A stretch of 64,000 bases of DNA from Paenibacillus lutimineralis (GTDB taxonomy: Bacteria; Bacillota; Bacilli; Paenibacillales; Paenibacillaceae): NCBI RefSeq assembly GCF_003991425.1, contig NZ_CP034346.1:471501-535500 (forward strand). Reading direction: 5' to 3'. Position numbers and translations under genes: made by a program. Shown here one piece after another: positions 41,027-49,997 of this stretch (position 1 is its first letter; every line of letters starts with the position of its first letter). A model generated the notes under the pieces. That model searched no databases. It was not told the origin of the DNA and saw nothing but the letters and a program-made list of their open reading frames with translations.

Positions 41027-41194
41027 AGCTTCGATCACCTCAATGATTAATTTGGGCCGTTTTAAAAAAGCACGGCAAAATGGAGACGCTATCAAATAAC
41101 AGAAAAATTAAAAGATAGTAATCCTTCATCTGTATCTCATGAATAAAGATGACACCTCCACGTTCATGATAGCCTTGCTGTTTATATTTTAGAT

Positions 41195-41237
41195 ACCTGT
41201 ATATTACATGTATACAACTTATTAATAAACCCGTCAA
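41195..41237 (-). promoter_or_regulatory. Promoter and operator-like direct repeat of glutamate dehydrogenase 2
   Basis: Minus-strand TTGACG (41232-41237), 17-bp spacer and TATACA (41209-41214), with ACCTGT-ATATT-ACATGT at 41195-41211 overlapping the -10. The arrangement is the same as at 39538-39580. The leader also shares GTGGAGGTGTCAT (about 41153-41165) with copy 1. Confidence 0.72.
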
Positions 41238-41318
41238 CCATCAATTATAAATATTGTTCTAGATTCGAAAAATTTGGCAGTGCAATAAAAGATATTACGA
41301 CAAATCTTAATTTAGCCA

Positions 41319-41368
41319 TTGACAATAATTATTAGTTTGGATATTTTATAGACAGGTAATATACAGGT
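41319..41368 (+). promoter_or_regulatory. Promoter and operator-like repeat of the ABC transporter operon
   Basis: TTGACA (41319-41324), a 17-bp spacer and TATTTT (41342-41347) form a near-consensus promoter. Four bases downstream, 41352-41368 reads on the minus strand ACCTGT-ATATT-ACCTGT, the most regular version of the shared repeat. It lies about where transcription would begin, a position suited to repression. Confidence 0.72.
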
Positions 41369-41390
41369 GTTCAAAAAGGGGGGACTTATA

Positions 41391-42293
41391 TTGACCGAAG
41401 TTTTTAATCGAATGAAAAGAGAGCGCTTTATTTATTTATTGTTACTGCCAGGTCTTTTATATTTTATTATCTATCGATATCTTCCAATGGCTGGATTGAT
41501 TATTTCCTTCCAGGATTATAATCCTTTCGTAGGAATTTGGAAAAGTGATTGGGTAGGATTCAAGCATTTTGCACGGATGTTTGAAGATGGCGAGGTCATC
41601 CAGGTTCTAATCAATACGCTGCAAATTTCAGTATTACAAATTTTCGTAGCGTTCCCCGTGTCTATTATTCTGGCGCTGATGCTCAATGCACTGCGTAACG
41701 AAACTTACAAGAAGCTGATCCAGTCAATGGTGTATTTACCACACTTCTTGTCTTGGGTCGTAGTTGTCGGGATCTTCGTCGTATTCATGCGTGGAGAGGG
41801 CTTGATTAATTCCATCTTGGCGCAATTCGGAATCTCCCAAATTCCATTTCTAACGGAGCCAGCACTCTTTAAACCGATAATTGTTCTTCAAACGATCTGG
41901 AAGGAATCAGGTTGGGGGACAATCATCTTCTTGGCTGCTCTATCAGGGGTTAACCCAGCTTTATATGAAGCAGCCGTCATAGATGGCGCCTCTAGATTCC
42001 GACAGTTATGGCATGTGACGCTGCCAGCTATTCGAGGTGTTATAGTCACTCTATTTATTCTGCGATTAGGCAGCGTTCTCGATACCGGGTTTGAACACAT
42101 CTTCTTAATGCTAAATCCATTCAATATGGATTCCGGTAATGTGCTAGATACTTATGTCTACTATAAGGGGATTCAACAAGGAAATATTAGCTTTGCTACA
42201 TCCGTGGGAATGTTCAAAGGAATCATCGGACTTATCCTCGTTGTAAGCGCTGACAAATTAGCGAAGCGGCTAGGTGAAGATGGGTTATATTAA
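41391..42293 (+). CDS. CUT1-type ABC transporter permease (LplB-like)
   Basis: First membrane subunit of a carbohydrate importer, 300 residues with six predicted helices. The coupling-loop EAA motif is EAAVIDGASRFRQLWHVTLP. The N-terminus (RFIYLLLLPGLLYFIIYRYLPMAGL) is typical of the LplB group common in Paenibacillus. The frame is open to 41367, but the TTG at 41391 has an AGGGGGGA site six bases ahead and is preferred. No ATPase gene is nearby; such systems normally use a shared MsmX-type ATPase encoded elsewhere. Substrate unknown, probably an oligosaccharide. Confidence 0.92.
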   Translation: MTEVFNRMKRERFIYLLLLPGLLYFIIYRYLPMAGLIISFQDYNPFVGIWKSDWVGFKHFARMFEDGEVIQVLINTLQISVLQIFVAFPVSIILALMLNALRNETYKKLIQSMVYLPHFLSWVVVVGIFVVFMRGEGLINSILAQFGISQIPFLTEPALFKPIIVLQTIWKESGWGTIIFLAALSGVNPALYEAAVIDGASRFRQLWHVTLPAIRGVIVTLFILRLGSVLDTGFEHIFLMLNPFNMDSGNVLDTYVYYKGIQQGNISFATSVGMFKGIIGLILVVSADKLAKRLGEDGLY

Positions 42294-42334
42294 TTGGTTT
42301 GGAGATCAGGACCAGGAAGAAGGGAAATTTACCT

Positions 42335-43213
42335 ATGGACACAAGATCATATGTGGAAAGAATATGGGACTGGTTTAACGTCATAGCCCTGGCGGTGATT
42401 GCAGGCTTGATGCTGCTCCCATTCATACATATCTTTGCGGTATCCTTCTCATCGTTGGAGGATGTGTTACGGAAAGATTTTATCCTATGGCCTACAAATT
42501 GGACGATAGATTCCTACAAGGTGATCTTCCTATCCAAGCAATTCATTGGCTCGCTGGGTGTTACGGTTACTATTACGGCAATAGGTACCCTTGTTAGTTT
42601 GATACTTACAGCATCCATGGCCTACGCTTTAACTCGCAATATATTGGGGCAACGGGTAATCCTGCTCATGGTTATCTTCACCATCCTTTTTAACGCCGGG
42701 ATGATCCCCGTGTATCTGGTTGTTAAGTCGACGGGTCTTATAAATTCTTTATGGGCATTAGTTATTCCGGGAGCAATTAGCTCATTTAATCTGATAGTCA
42801 TCAGGCAATTCTTTCTTAGTATTCCAAGTGAACTGAGTGAAGCCGCATTAATAGACGGTGCGAATGAAGTAAGAACATTCTGGTCGGTTATACTCCCTCT
42901 ATCGAAGCCAGCTCTGGCTACATTTGCTTTGTTCTATGCCGTCGGTTACTGGAACAAGTATTTTGAAGGGATTCTATATTTGAATGATGCGAGGAAATGG
43001 CCCGTTCAAGTCGTCTTACGCCAAATGGTAATTATGAATGAGACGACATCTACAGTGGGCTCGGATGTAATGCTGCAATTAGAGAATCAGCCGCCTCCTG
43101 TGACGATACAGATGGCTGCGATTCTAGTAGCGACATTGCCTATTCTCGTTCTGTATCCATTCCTGCAAAAGCATTTTGCTAAGGGGGTGATGATCGGTTC
43201 AGTGAAGGGTTAA
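42335..43213 (+). CDS. CUT1-type ABC transporter permease (YtcP/AraQ-like)
   Basis: Second membrane subunit of the importer, 292 residues, six predicted helices, EAA motif EAALIDGANEVRTFWSVILP. The frame extends upstream to a TTG at 42299 without a ribosome binding site; ATG 42335 follows AGAAGGGA and fits the family's usual N-terminus. It lies 41 bp after the first permease and 67 bp before the binding-protein gene, so the three form one operon. Confidence 0.92.
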   Translation: MDTRSYVERIWDWFNVIALAVIAGLMLLPFIHIFAVSFSSLEDVLRKDFILWPTNWTIDSYKVIFLSKQFIGSLGVTVTITAIGTLVSLILTASMAYALTRNILGQRVILLMVIFTILFNAGMIPVYLVVKSTGLINSLWALVIPGAISSFNLIVIRQFFLSIPSELSEAALIDGANEVRTFWSVILPLSKPALATFALFYAVGYWNKYFEGILYLNDARKWPVQVVLRQMVIMNETTSTVGSDVMLQLENQPPPVTIQMAAILVATLPILVLYPFLQKHFAKGVMIGSVKG

Positions 43214-43280
43214 TGTTAAGCATCGTCAGATAATGAATGCAAGGCTGCTTCACCATTAATTGTCGGAGGGGATCAATTAA

Positions 43281-44873
43281 ATGAAGTTCAAAAAGCTGAC
43301 CATGTTGGTAGTTATTCTACTATTAGTATTCATGACTGCATGTTCATCCAGCAAGGATAATAATGCGGCAACGAACAAGAACACATCAACAGCACCAGGA
43401 CCAGATAAAGTGGAGGAAAAATATAAGATTACCGGTGCAACTTATATCTTCGGCAACCCACCTCCATCAGGGGGCCGTGGGCAACAGATGTTAAACGAGA
43501 AGTTTAACGTAGATTATTTCGCGGAGAAGATTCCTAGTGAGAACTTTGTAGAGAAAATCACGGCGATGGTCGCAGGCGGTAATATGCCGGATCAGATTAG
43601 CTTTCGTGCCGCGAATATCGAATTGTTCAATCGCTGGGCGAAGCAGCAAGCTTTTCTACCCCTTAATGAGTACATTCAGGAATTTGATTATTTGAAGGAA
43701 ATTCCTGATGAACTTTGGCTGCCATTTACGGTGGGTGGCAAAATCTATGGTATTCCGACATGGTCTCCAGTGGAGTCTCAGTCATTCATAGTACGTAAAG
43801 ACTGGTTAGATCATTTGGGTCTGCCCGTACCTACAAGCTATGAAGAGCTTAAACAAGTAGCTATTGCATTTACGAAGAATGACCCTGATGGCAACTCGAA
43901 GAACGATACTTATGGTTTAGCTATTGGGCAAGATATAAACCCTTCATACGCGATGGGACCCTATTGGCAGAACGATACTTGGTATCACAAGGATGCGGAT
44001 GGCAACTTTATCCCTGGTATGATCTCAGAGGGCCGTAAAGAACTGATTCAATTCTTCGCCGATCTGTACAAAGAGAAAGCACTTACCAGTGATTTTGCTG
44101 TTGTGAACTGGGCAGATACGAATAATGAATTCTATTCCAGTAAGGCGGGCGTGTTCCTGATTGCCGTACGCGGAATGTCTCAGGATTACATGGATGCATT
44201 GCAAAAAATTGATCCTTCCGCAGAATTCGTCGTTCTTGAGCCATTTGAGGCTACTGACGGTTCCAAGGGCTTAACAGCGGGTCCTGGTTACTCTAGATTT
44301 CTAGCGCTAAATGCTAAACTGGCTGACGATCCAGATAAAGTGCGCAAGATGCTTGAGATCCACGGATTCTCACGTCAATATTACCCAACATCTACAACTA
44401 CTTCAGCTAATGAAGATTTCGATTGGTACTACGGTAACGAGGGTGTTGGCTACAAATTGGACGAGAATAATGTCCGTGTACCTCTTACTGAACCAGGCAG
44501 CGGTACAGAGCCATTCTTGTACTTTATAGATAGCACAGCATGGGTAGGTGCTGAAGATGACGCCGAATTCCCGCTTGCTTACACGAATTCGAAATTAAGA
44601 GAAGCTACACAGCAATTAGTAGATATCAATAAGTCATATAAGTTGTATTATCCACCGAGCGTAGGCATCATTTCTGCTGCTGAGACGGAGTCCGGCGCTG
44701 AATTGAACACCTATTTGATCAATGAACAAACCAAGATGATCACAGGCAATCGTTCTATAGATGAGTGGGATGCTATGGTTCAAGAATATTTGAAACGTGG
44801 TGGTTCGAAGATCATTGAAGAATATAACACGGTCATTAAGGAACGTGGATACACAGAGCATATTTGGAAGTAA
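43281..44873 (+). CDS. Extracellular solute-binding lipoprotein (LplA-like)
   Basis: Substrate-binding protein of the importer, 530 residues, tethered to the outer membrane face of the cell by lipid at Cys21 (lipobox MTAC-SSS). A Ser/Asn/Thr-rich linker follows, then the family 1 solute-binding fold; large members of this size (over 500 residues) belong to the LplA group linked to oligosaccharides. GGAGGGG precedes the ATG. A strong hairpin behind the gene could raise its level relative to downstream genes. Confidence 0.92.
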   Translation: MKFKKLTMLVVILLLVFMTACSSSKDNNAATNKNTSTAPGPDKVEEKYKITGATYIFGNPPPSGGRGQQMLNEKFNVDYFAEKIPSENFVEKITAMVAGGNMPDQISFRAANIELFNRWAKQQAFLPLNEYIQEFDYLKEIPDELWLPFTVGGKIYGIPTWSPVESQSFIVRKDWLDHLGLPVPTSYEELKQVAIAFTKNDPDGNSKNDTYGLAIGQDINPSYAMGPYWQNDTWYHKDADGNFIPGMISEGRKELIQFFADLYKEKALTSDFAVVNWADTNNEFYSSKAGVFLIAVRGMSQDYMDALQKIDPSAEFVVLEPFEATDGSKGLTAGPGYSRFLALNAKLADDPDKVRKMLEIHGFSRQYYPTSTTTSANEDFDWYYGNEGVGYKLDENNVRVPLTEPGSGTEPFLYFIDSTAWVGAEDDAEFPLAYTNSKLREATQQLVDINKSYKLYYPPSVGIISAAETESGAELNTYLINEQTKMITGNRSIDEWDAMVQEYLKRGGSKIIEEYNTVIKERGYTEHIWK

Positions 44874-44890
44874 TGTTTAATGTATACAGG

Positions 44891-44926
44891 GAATATGCTG
44901 AGGCTCAGGCTTATCTCAGCATATTC
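44891..44926 (+). terminator. Stem-loop after the solute-binding protein gene
   Basis: A perfect 12-bp stem (GAATATGCTGAG with CTCAGCATATTC) and 12-base loop. No T-run follows, suggesting mRNA stabilisation or partial termination between the transporter and downstream genes. Confidence 0.55.
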
Positions 44927-44955
44927 TCATCATCTAAATAAAGGTTGTGAGAGCG

Positions 44956-46656
44956 ATGGGAATGGCAAGGGTAGGCGTATGGCTAGATAAAGAGGCCATG
45001 GAGCATAGACATCAATACGGGGTTAATGTATTCCAGACATATATTTATGAGATTATGAACCACTCGGGGATTACGTACACGACACTTAACCATGTAGATC
45101 AGATCAATCGCGAATTCGTAGATGTTGTCATCATTGCATTGGCTAGTGAGCAGCAAGCGGATAATAATGTGCTTTGGAGTTTCATGGTAGAAGGTGGAAT
45201 TGTTATTTCCTATGCAGGTCTAACTGCACTTTCTTCTAAATTAGGATATAAGCCAATGAGAGAAATTCCAATAGCTTACGCTGATTTGACTGCTTCATGG
45301 TACGAAGATGTCAAACTGCGTGGCTTTGATTATCGCCCATGGGTTAGAGGAAATACAGATGACTCGGATATTGTTAGTAGTAAAAGCTACGGTTTGATTC
45401 ATCAGGGAAGTCCGGATGGAGAAGTTTGTGGAAATGTCATACAAAGCTTCCGTATCGGTGGAGGTCGATTGGAGCGCTGGGCACTGGATATTCCAGCAAC
45501 TATTGTTAGACTACAGCAAGGTAAATCACCAATTGTGACCGATGGCTTGCCGGCGCCAGATGGAACAGGCGCTGTGGATGATTGGATTCTAAAAGCAGAT
45601 GACGACGTACAACAGGACTGGGAATATGATCGGCTAATGACTGAGACTGGAATGAACTATTTTGCACATCCGTATGCAGATCTATGGAAACAAGCTTTTG
45701 CAGGGCATTTATTGAGTGTTGTTACAGAGCAAGGACTTATATTGCCATTCGTCGATTATTGGCCAGAAGGCATCCAGCAGATTGCAATGATATCCCATGA
45801 TAGTGATCATAACATAGATGAATCAGCAGAGATCGTATTGGATATTTTGAGAGAACAAGATGTACAGAGTACTTGGTGTATGATCGAGCCCGGTTACTCC
45901 CCATATTTATACGATCAGATTAAAAATGATGGCCATGAATTGGCTATGCATTATAATGCATTACCTCTGGATAACGGCTTCTGGGATAAAGATGAATTTA
46001 GTAGACAACACGAATGGTTTAAATCGGTAACGGACTTTCCTCATGCAATTTCAAATAAGAATCACTATACTCGCTACGAGGGATGGGGGGAACTATTTGA
46101 TTGGTGCGAGGAGTATCAGATAGCATCAGATCAGACTAGAGGACCGAGTAAAAAAGGTAATGTTGGCTTCCCATTCGGGACTTGTCATCCTTATTTTCCA
46201 GTGGCTTGGTCTGACCAGGGTAACCGAATTTACAATGTGTTGGAAATCTCTTTTTTAACTCAGGATCTGAATCATAATGCTCTAGCTGACAGCAGTGTGA
46301 TTACTCCATTCCTAGAAGGTGTAAAGAGAGTTCATGGAGTTGCCCACTTCTTATTCCATCAGGTACATATTTTGAAGCAATTGCCTGTACGAGAAGCGCT
46401 TATCGAGGTCATTACTGAGGCGAAGAAGAAAGGATTTGTATTCTGGACTGGCAAGCAAATCAATGATTGGGTAAGAGCTAAGCGCCAAATTAAGATACAT
46501 GGTATTCGTGAGAATAGTCAAGTTGAATTCAGTAATCCAAGTCATGTAAGTCATGCTGTAGTTTGGGTTCCCCTACTAATGGATGAGCAGCCCGACTCTG
46601 GAGATGTGCAATTGAAGTTTGGGATACGCTGTAAAAAACAAGTATTGACAATATAA
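44956..46656 (+). CDS. GATase-like plus polysaccharide deacetylase-like protein, copy 2; function unknown
   Basis: A 566-residue cytoplasmic protein, colinear with the one at 17746-19485 and sharing long identical blocks such as [20 protein letters not shown] and [18 protein letters not shown]. The putative metal motifs are kept: SHDSDHN and [12 protein letters not shown]. Differences concentrate in the first 20 residues and in the region after IRK/VRG (about 145). ATG 44956 is preferred over GTG 44947, which would sit two bases from AAAGG. Conservation of both halves in the two copies argues that both proteins are active. Together with the importer and aminotransferase it probably acts on an imported or cytoplasmic sugar derivative; deacetylation is a guess from the fold. 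Confidence 0.72.
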   Translation: MGMARVGVWLDKEAMEHRHQYGVNVFQTYIYEIMNHSGITYTTLNHVDQINREFVDVVIIALASEQQADNNVLWSFMVEGGIVISYAGLTALSSKLGYKPMREIPIAYADLTASWYEDVKLRGFDYRPWVRGNTDDSDIVSSKSYGLIHQGSPDGEVCGNVIQSFRIGGGRLERWALDIPATIVRLQQGKSPIVTDGLPAPDGTGAVDDWILKADDDVQQDWEYDRLMTETGMNYFAHPYADLWKQAFAGHLLSVVTEQGLILPFVDYWPEGIQQIAMISHDSDHNIDESAEIVLDILREQDVQSTWCMIEPGYSPYLYDQIKNDGHELAMHYNALPLDNGFWDKDEFSRQHEWFKSVTDFPHAISNKNHYTRYEGWGELFDWCEEYQIASDQTRGPSKKGNVGFPFGTCHPYFPVAWSDQGNRIYNVLEISFLTQDLNHNALADSSVITPFLEGVKRVHGVAHFLFHQVHILKQLPVREALIEVITEAKKKGFVFWTGKQINDWVRAKRQIKIHGIRENSQVEFSNPSHVSHAVVWVPLLMDEQPDSGDVQLKFGIRCKKQVLTI

Positions 46657-46662
46657 GAGGTA

Positions 46663-46829
46663 GTTCAAAAAGTCCGCTTTTGATCACGAAGTGAATCAGG
46701 AAGTAATTCGACATCGAATCTTGAATTCAGCCGGGCCCTCCGGTGCTCACGTACCAACTACGTACGCTCCGCTCCTCAGGCCCTAGCTTCATTCAACCTT
46801 CTCGGTGCTGAAAACCGGCCTTTTTGAAC
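46663..46829. mobile_element. Snap-back MITE-like element
   Basis: A 167-bp noncoding insertion whose 19-bp ends are inverted repeats with two mismatches (GTTCAAAAAGTCCGCTTTT at 46663-46681; AAAACCGGCCTTTTTGAAC at 46811-46829). The interior also pairs (CAGCCGGGCCCT region with AGGCCCTAGCTT region, CACGTACC with ACGTACGC), so the whole element can fold into one long imperfect hairpin. No open frame and no clear target duplication beyond perhaps TA. It lies between the GATase/NodB-like gene and the aminotransferase. Confidence 0.75.
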
Positions 46830-46855
46830 ACATACTATAAATGAGGTGAATTGAA

Positions 46856-48094
46856 TTGACACATTCTAGTAGACTCGCGATTCACGGTGGAGAGAAAGTA
46901 AAGACAACACCTTTTGGGACAGGAAAGAGGTTTGGATCGGAGGAAGCGAAAGAATTGTTAGAAGCGTTGGAGCAGAATACTTTGTTTTATCATTTTGGCG
47001 CTAAGGTGAAGCAATTTCTAACGGATTTCAATGAAATGTATGAAGTGCCGTACAGTGTTGCAACGTCCTCAGGGACAGCAGCTATCCATGTGGCTTTGGG
47101 TGCAGCTGGTATTACTGTAGGTGATGAGGTTATTACTAGTCCAATCACAGATTACGGTTCAATTATCGGAATTTTATATCAGAATGCTATTCCAGTATTC
47201 GCGGATGTAGACCCGCATTCTTACAATATGGATCCTGCATCCATTGAAGCACACATCACTCCGAGAACGAAAGCGATATTAGTAGTTCATTTGGCTGGCA
47301 ACGCATGTGATATGGACCCGATTATAGAGATAGCCAAGAAGTATAATCTTAAAGTGATCGAGGACTGTGCACAAGCGTATCTGACAAAATATAAGGGACA
47401 GCTCGTTGGAACGTTTGGCGACTATGGTTGTTTTAGTACTAATGACTTTAAGCATATTTCAACAGGCGATGGCGGGATAGTAACCGTTAATTCGGGTGAC
47501 AAAGAGGATTATTATCGCACACATGCGTTTGCAGATAAGAACTATAAACGAATTGGAACCAGTTTGGATCGTACTCCGAGCAGCCTGGCACCTAACTATA
47601 GAATGACTGAACTGCAGGGTGCTGTAGGTATCGCCCAATTGAAAAGGTTAGAATGGCTGTGCGGTAGAAGGACAGAATTAGGCAGCGCGCTAACTGAAGG
47701 GCTGAAGGATCTTCCACAGCTAAGCACGATGGAGGTTGCCCCGGATAATTGCTGCACGTACTGGTTCTACATGTTCCGACTGGTTGATGGTAAATTGAAC
47801 TGTACACGAGATGAATTCGGTGCAGCACTTGATGCTGAAGGTATAAAGAATCGCTTGGGTTATATACCTTCTGTAATCTATATGCAGCCGATGTTTCAGA
47901 ATAAGCAGGCCTATTTAGATAGCCAATTTCCTTTCGATTTGACTGGTGCTGACTATAAGCAAGGCGATTGTCCTGTGGCGGAAGAGGTTCTGCGGACTGC
48001 AATTCAAGTTCCAATCAATGAGTTCTATACGGATCAAGATATAAGGGAAACCATTGAGGCAATTCGAAAAGTCACTTTATTTTATTCTAAATGA
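46856..48094 (+). CDS. DegT/DnrJ/EryC1/StrS-family PLP aminotransferase
   Basis: A 412-residue sugar or cyclitol aminotransferase, transferring an amino group (usually from glutamate or glutamine) to a keto sugar or keto cyclitol. LAIHGGEKVKTTPF at the N-terminus is typical of the AHBA/scyllo-inosose-type subgroup. Other motifs: SSGTAAIHVALGAAGI (cofactor phosphate), VIEDCAQAYLTKYKG (pyridine-contacting Asp), and STNDFKHISTGDGG with Lys199 as the likely Schiff-base residue. The TTG at 46856 has GAGGTG eight bases before. It sits in the importer cluster without sugar nucleotide genes, so a catabolic or salvage role is possible. Reaction direction and substrate unknown. Confidence 0.88.
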   Translation: MTHSSRLAIHGGEKVKTTPFGTGKRFGSEEAKELLEALEQNTLFYHFGAKVKQFLTDFNEMYEVPYSVATSSGTAAIHVALGAAGITVGDEVITSPITDYGSIIGILYQNAIPVFADVDPHSYNMDPASIEAHITPRTKAILVVHLAGNACDMDPIIEIAKKYNLKVIEDCAQAYLTKYKGQLVGTFGDYGCFSTNDFKHISTGDGGIVTVNSGDKEDYYRTHAFADKNYKRIGTSLDRTPSSLAPNYRMTELQGAVGIAQLKRLEWLCGRRTELGSALTEGLKDLPQLSTMEVAPDNCCTYWFYMFRLVDGKLNCTRDEFGAALDAEGIKNRLGYIPSVIYMQPMFQNKQAYLDSQFPFDLTGADYKQGDCPVAEEVLRTAIQVPINEFYTDQDIRETIEAIRKVTLFYSK

Positions 48095-48141
48095 GGTAGT
48101 TCACACGCACTAAATAGGTGTTATTGGAGGTGAGTCGGCAA

Positions 48142-49992
48142 ATGAGTTTCACGGATTTAGGTATTCCGGTAGATGCTGTGGAATCGAGGACTGCGGCAAT
48201 ATGTATAAACGATGCTAACGAAAGTAGAGTCGTCATTGCGGCAAGAGGATTTCTACTTGTCGTTGACATAGAGACGGAGGAATGTACCCAGTTACCCTTC
48301 CCTAATCATTATATTGAGTATCCGTATGATTGCTTCGCAAGTGATAGCGGGATGTTCTATGTGGGCGTGGGGAATATGTTCTATGCCGTTGATCCGTTCC
48401 GGCTCATCTATGTGGGTGCCATTCAGGTTAGTGAGAGAGACGAGTTATGCGGATTTGGCTATGCCGAGAACAGGGAGGGGCATATCTATATGGCCTCATA
48501 CCCAGAGTGTCGTCTATACCGTTATCGTCCCAATGAACGGGACATCCTTGACTATGGCAGTATGGATTCCGAGCAAAAATATCCTTCTCATATGGCTGTA
48601 GATGCTTATAATTGGGTCTATCTTGGAATAGGTACGGCTAAAAAGAACATTATTGCCTACAATCCTCATAGCGGAGAACGCCTGACTCTGCTCAGTGAAG
48701 AACTGAGGACCATCGGTATCGGGCAAGTTATACAAGCGGGAGATCATCGGGTTTATGCGCTCTTAGGAGAGCATTGGGCGAGGGTCGAACAGGGAGTGGT
48801 TATCGAGCGGCTTCTAGATAACCAGCTCCCTGCTTCACTTTACACGGGGACGAGCTTTGATAAGTTTCATCGCCAACTGCAAGGAGAATGGAAGCTCCTT
48901 CGTCACAGTCTATCGAATCGTGAGCTAGTGCTGAAGCATAGAGAATCTGAACAAGTAAAGGTGATTCAGCTAGTGTATAAATCGGAAGGAGCTATGCTGT
49001 CTACTTTGACTGTAGGACCGGATTCACGTATATACGGAACATCGATGCATCCTTTGCATTTCTATCATTATAATCCTCACCGCCAAAATCGAGCAGAAGA
49101 GCAAGATCCGCTGATTAATGGGGGGCCACATGTGATTCAGCATGGATTCGGTGGGAATATAGCAGCTTATGCTGTGCAGGGGAACCTGCTGATTGGAGCG
49201 GCTTATCCTGGAGGAAGACTCCATCTGTATGATGTAACAAGACCGATTCAGTCCGAGGAGAGGCAAGTATTATCGAATGGACAGCTGTCTACGCGTAATC
49301 CGATTTGTGTAAGTTCGCATGAAGAAATCCATCGGCCCAGATGTGTGGTTGCGCTACGCGATCAAGAGCATGTGTTGTACGGCGGGTTCCCTGGTTATGG
49401 AATGGTAGGAGGGGCTTTATGTTTATATCATTTGCCATCGGGAGATGAATGGCTCATACCGAACTCGGAACTGATCGAGGAACAAAGTACGGTCTCGCTT
49501 GTCGAAAATATGAACGGCATCTTAATTGGCGGTACTAGTATAGAGACACCTGGAGGCGCTGAACCTAAGGCGCACTCTGCTTATATTTATACCTTGAATT
49601 TGCAGAAGAGGATCGTTATGAACCGCTGGATGATTCATGAAGGGATTCGCGAATATACTCTACTGCTGGTAGGTCCTAATGGATGGGTTCATACTATAAC
49701 CTCTTGCGCTAAGTATCTGGTGTGGGACCCGGTTCGTGAGGTTCTATTGCATGAAGTAGATTTGTCGGCTTGGGGGAAAGTATTGAAGGAGAGCTGGGTT
49801 CTGTGTGAGGAGGACCAATGTATCTATGGGGTAATGGGCAAAGCAATCTTCCGTATCCCTTTGAGCAGCCTGCAACCGGAACTTATTTCTACTCCGGAAG
49901 GGGAGATTACCGCAGGTTTTGCTAAGGTAAATTATGAACTTTACTTTGGTATCTCTGCGCATTTGTGGAGCTATTCGATTAAGGAGAGGTGA
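48142..49992 (+). CDS. Cytoplasmic beta-propeller protein, function unknown
   Basis: 616 residues without signal peptide or membrane segment, built of repeated beta-rich blades (GHIYMASYPECRLYRYRPNE; WVYLGIGTAKKNIIAYNPH; IYGTSMHPLHFYHYNPH; VLYGGFPGYGMVGGALCLY). It resembles the propeller of the secreted protein at 36098-39502, so inner and outer versions of the same fold occur in one cluster. No catalytic signature stands out. The ATG at 48142 is chosen for GGAGGTGAG ten bases upstream; the frame starts with GTG at 48118. It lies 47 bp after the aminotransferase and 5 bp before the next gene, hence in the same operon. It may be an epimerase-, lyase- or lactonase-like enzyme on a sugar, but this is open. 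Confidence 0.72.
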   Translation: MSFTDLGIPVDAVESRTAAICINDANESRVVIAARGFLLVVDIETEECTQLPFPNHYIEYPYDCFASDSGMFYVGVGNMFYAVDPFRLIYVGAIQVSERDELCGFGYAENREGHIYMASYPECRLYRYRPNERDILDYGSMDSEQKYPSHMAVDAYNWVYLGIGTAKKNIIAYNPHSGERLTLLSEELRTIGIGQVIQAGDHRVYALLGEHWARVEQGVVIERLLDNQLPASLYTGTSFDKFHRQLQGEWKLLRHSLSNRELVLKHRESEQVKVIQLVYKSEGAMLSTLTVGPDSRIYGTSMHPLHFYHYNPHRQNRAEEQDPLINGGPHVIQHGFGGNIAAYAVQGNLLIGAAYPGGRLHLYDVTRPIQSEERQVLSNGQLSTRNPICVSSHEEIHRPRCVVALRDQEHVLYGGFPGYGMVGGALCLYHLPSGDEWLIPNSELIEEQSTVSLVENMNGILIGGTSIETPGGAEPKAHSAYIYTLNLQKRIVMNRWMIHEGIREYTLLLVGPNGWVHTITSCAKYLVWDPVREVLLHEVDLSAWGKVLKESWVLCEEDQCIYGVMGKAIFRIPLSSLQPELISTPEGEITAGFAKVNYELYFGISAHLWSYSIKER

Positions 49993-49997
49993 CGAGC

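Noticed and set aside
41040..41237. 65-residue minus-strand frame ending with MKDYYLLIFLLF... in the leader of glutamate dehydrogenase 2
   Set aside because: It spans the promoter and operator, and copy 1 has no equivalent frame, so it is not conserved between the two leaders.
48090..48101. GAGGTAGTTCA shared with the left end of the MITE-like element at 46659, suggesting another copy
   Set aside because: Similarity stops after 11 bases and there is no matching inverted repeat end.
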